Assembly (NCBI GenBank): GCA_946221915.1
Contig: CAMIKG010000052.1
Location: 1-34,887 of the forward strand
Length of the DNA: 34,887 bases
Reading direction: 5' to 3'
From: an uncultured Erwinia sp.
Lineage (GTDB): Bacteria; Pseudomonadota; Gammaproteobacteria; Enterobacterales; Enterobacteriaceae
Part shown: piece by piece, positions 33,371 to 34,887 of the stretch
Position numbering within the stretch: position 1 is the first letter of the stretch
How the letters are laid out: the number at the start of each line of letters is the position of its first letter
Notes under the pieces: model-generated
The model's input: the letters and a program-made list of their open reading frames with translations, nothing else
Database searches by the model: none
What the model was told of the DNA's origin: nothing
Position numbers and translations under genes: made by a program

Positions 33371-34741
33371 ATGTCAAACAGCGCGATGAGCGTGGTGATT
33401 CTTGCCGCTGGCAAGGGAACCCGCATGTATTCAGATCTCCCTAAAGTCCTGCATAGCCTTGCAGGGAAACCCATGGTGCAACACGTTATTGATGCGGCGA
33501 AACATCTCGGCGCACGCAACGTTAATCTGGTGTACGGTCACGGCGGCGATCTGCTGAAATCGGTCCTGAATGATGATGCGCTGACCTGGGTATTACAGGC
33601 GGAGCAGCTGGGTACCGGTCATGCGATGCAGCAGGCCGCGCCGCACTTTGCCGACGACGAAGATATTCTGATGCTGTATGGCGATGTGCCGCTGATTTCA
33701 GTGGAAACCCTGCAGCGTCTGCGCCAGGCGAAACCGCAGGGCGGTATTGGCCTGCTGACGGTGAAGCTGGACAATCCGAGCGGTTACGGCCGTATCCTGC
33801 GCCAGCAGGGCGCGGTGGTGGGTATTGTTGAGCAGAAAGATGCCTCCGCAGAGCAGCTGGCGATTAACGAAATCAACACCGGTATCCTGATTGCCAACGG
33901 CGCGGATATGAAGCGCTGGCTCAGCAAACTGACCAATAACAATGCGCAGGGTGAATACTACATCACCGATATCATTGCCCTCGCCCACCAGGAAGGCCGC
34001 AGCATCGAAGCGGTGCATCCGGCGCGCATCAGCGAAACCGAAGGCGTAAACAACCGCCTGCAACTCTCCACCCTTGAACGTGTATATCAGGCCGAGCAGG
34101 CGGAAAAATTGCTGCTGGCGGGCGTGATGTTGCTCGACCCGGCGCGCTTTGATCTGCGCGGTACGCTGCAGCATGGCCGCGATGTGGTGATCGACACCAA
34201 CGTCATCCTCGAAGGCAATGTAACGCTGGGCAACCGGGTGAAAATCGGCGCGGGCTGCGTGATTAAAAACAGCGTGATTGCTGATGACTGTGAAATCAGC
34301 CCGTACAGTGTAGTGGAAAATGCTGAACTGGCTGCCGCCTGCACCATCGGACCTTTTGCCCGCCTGCGCCCTGGCAGCGAACTGGCGGAAGGCGCGCATG
34401 TCGGCAACTTTGTCGAACTGAAAAAAGCGCGTCTGGGCAAAGGCAGTAAAGCGGGTCATCTCAGCTATCTGGGGGATGCAGACATTGGCGAAGGCGTGAA
34501 TATTGGCGCGGGCACCATTACCTGTAACTACGATGGCGCAAACAAGTTTAAGACCATTATTGGCGACAATGTGTTTGTCGGTTCCGACACTCAGCTGGTG
34601 GCGCCGGTGACGGTCGCCAGCGGTGCGACGATTGCGGCAGGCACCACGGTGATGAAAGACATTACCGCCGACGATCTGGTGTACAACCGCAAAGAGCAAA
34701 ACCATAAATCCGGCTGGCAGCGCCCGGTGAAGAAGAAATAG
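33371..34741 (+). CDS. glmU: Bifunctional GlmU (GlcN-1-P acetyltransferase / GlcNAc-1-P uridylyltransferase)
   Basis: GlmU makes UDP-GlcNAc, the precursor of peptidoglycan and lipopolysaccharide. The N-terminal uridylyltransferase domain has LAAGKGTRM (residues 11-19), K25 in DLPKVLH and YGDVPLI; the C-terminal left-handed beta-helix with hexapeptide repeats (NVTLGNRVKIGAGCVIKNSVI onwards) contains GHLSYLGDADIGEGVNIGAGT and NYDGANKFKT for acetyl transfer. I start at the ATG giving 456 residues, the E. coli length, with AGGA 5 bp upstream; a start 15 bp earlier is not conserved. The tail PVKKK matches E. coli. In E. coli glmS follows; the window ends before any such gene. Confidence 0.97.
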   Translation: MSNSAMSVVILAAGKGTRMYSDLPKVLHSLAGKPMVQHVIDAAKHLGARNVNLVYGHGGDLLKSVLNDDALTWVLQAEQLGTGHAMQQAAPHFADDEDILMLYGDVPLISVETLQRLRQAKPQGGIGLLTVKLDNPSGYGRILRQQGAVVGIVEQKDASAEQLAINEINTGILIANGADMKRWLSKLTNNNAQGEYYITDIIALAHQEGRSIEAVHPARISETEGVNNRLQLSTLERVYQAEQAEKLLLAGVMLLDPARFDLRGTLQHGRDVVIDTNVILEGNVTLGNRVKIGAGCVIKNSVIADDCEISPYSVVENAELAAACTIGPFARLRPGSELAEGAHVGNFVELKKARLGKGSKAGHLSYLGDADIGEGVNIGAGTITCNYDGANKFKTIIGDNVFVGSDTQLVAPVTVASGATIAAGTTVMKDITADDLVYNRKEQNHKSGWQRPVKKK

Positions 34742-34803
34742 TCTTCTTTCCTCTCCGGTGTAATGGCAGAGGACGCGTTTATCCCTCTTCCCGAACCACG
34801 GCT

Positions 34804-34843
34804 GGGGGATTATTTATCCCCCCTCCCGTTTTACGGGAGGGGG
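34804..34843. repeat. Overlapping G/C-run hairpins after glmU
   Basis: GGGGGAT-TATTT-ATCCCCC (34804-34822) and a second perfect 10-bp stem CCCCCTCCCG with CGGGAGGGGG (34819-34843) share the same C-run, so only one can form at a time. Further G-runs follow (TTAGGGGGAGGG). This looks like an extragenic repeat at the 3' end of glmU; there is no U-tract. Confidence 0.6.
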
Positions 34844-34887
34844 TTAGGGGGAGGGAGCAACGAACTCAGTCTTGCGTCGTTTGCCCC

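Noticed and set aside
33698..34705. Minus-strand open frame of 335 codons opposite glmU
   Set aside because: Antisense shadow of glmU with no recognisable protein features.

Overview
The window is a chromosomal segment around the replication origin of a gammaproteobacterium of the order Enterobacterales. Protein similarity to E. coli is high for hsrA, rbsRKBCAD, kup, ravA-viaA, asnC, mioC, mnmG, rsmG, the atp operon and glmU, and the order is nearly that of E. coli. Several local features point to the Erwinia/Pantoea group (Erwiniaceae): an ovothiol synthase gene (ovoA) sits where asnA lies in E. coli, ygiW-qseBC sits between kup and rbs, and enterobacterial palindromic repeats are present. 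The genus is an inference; no 16S gene is in the window.

Layout from left to right. (1) 1-7.5 kb: hsrA (MFS exporter) converges on the ribose operon rbsDACBKR, which is read leftwards from a promoter with two palindromic RbsR-type operators. An intrinsic terminator lies between rbsB and rbsK. (2) 7.5-10.1 kb: ygiW and qseBC are divergent around a PmrA/QseB-type box. (3) 10.2-15.3 kb: kup (K+ uptake) and ravA-viaA (MoxR AAA+ ATPase with VWA partner) are divergent. (4) 15.4-18.1 kb: ovoA and asnC; asnA is absent from the window.

(5) 18.2-21.3 kb: an accessory two-gene island between asnC and mioC, read leftwards. One gene encodes a cytosolic-looking protein with a complete R-S-ExE arginine ADP-ribosyltransferase domain. 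The other encodes a secreted GH18-like protein with two FN3 domains and a CBM5/12 domain, whose catalytic DxxDxDxE motif is destroyed. Copies of the same small palindrome lie downstream of each gene. This is the most novel part of the window.

(6) 21.5-25.2 kb: mioC, oriC (four DnaA boxes and three AT-rich 13-mers ending in GATC), mnmG and rsmG, with an unusually long structured spacer between the last two. (7) 25.2-33.0 kb: the atpIBEFHAGDC operon with a strong sigma70-type promoter, the conserved atpE translation enhancer, a hairpin after atpE and a full-length 126-bp ERIC element inserted between atpG and atpD. (8) 33.0-34.9 kb: the atp terminator, a ~249-bp imperfect palindrome resembling a MITE, glmU, and G/C-run hairpins at the right edge.

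The core genes cover replication initiation, tRNA and rRNA modification, ATP synthesis and cell-wall precursor synthesis. The accessory genes suggest interaction with a chitin-bearing or eukaryotic host, which is an inference.
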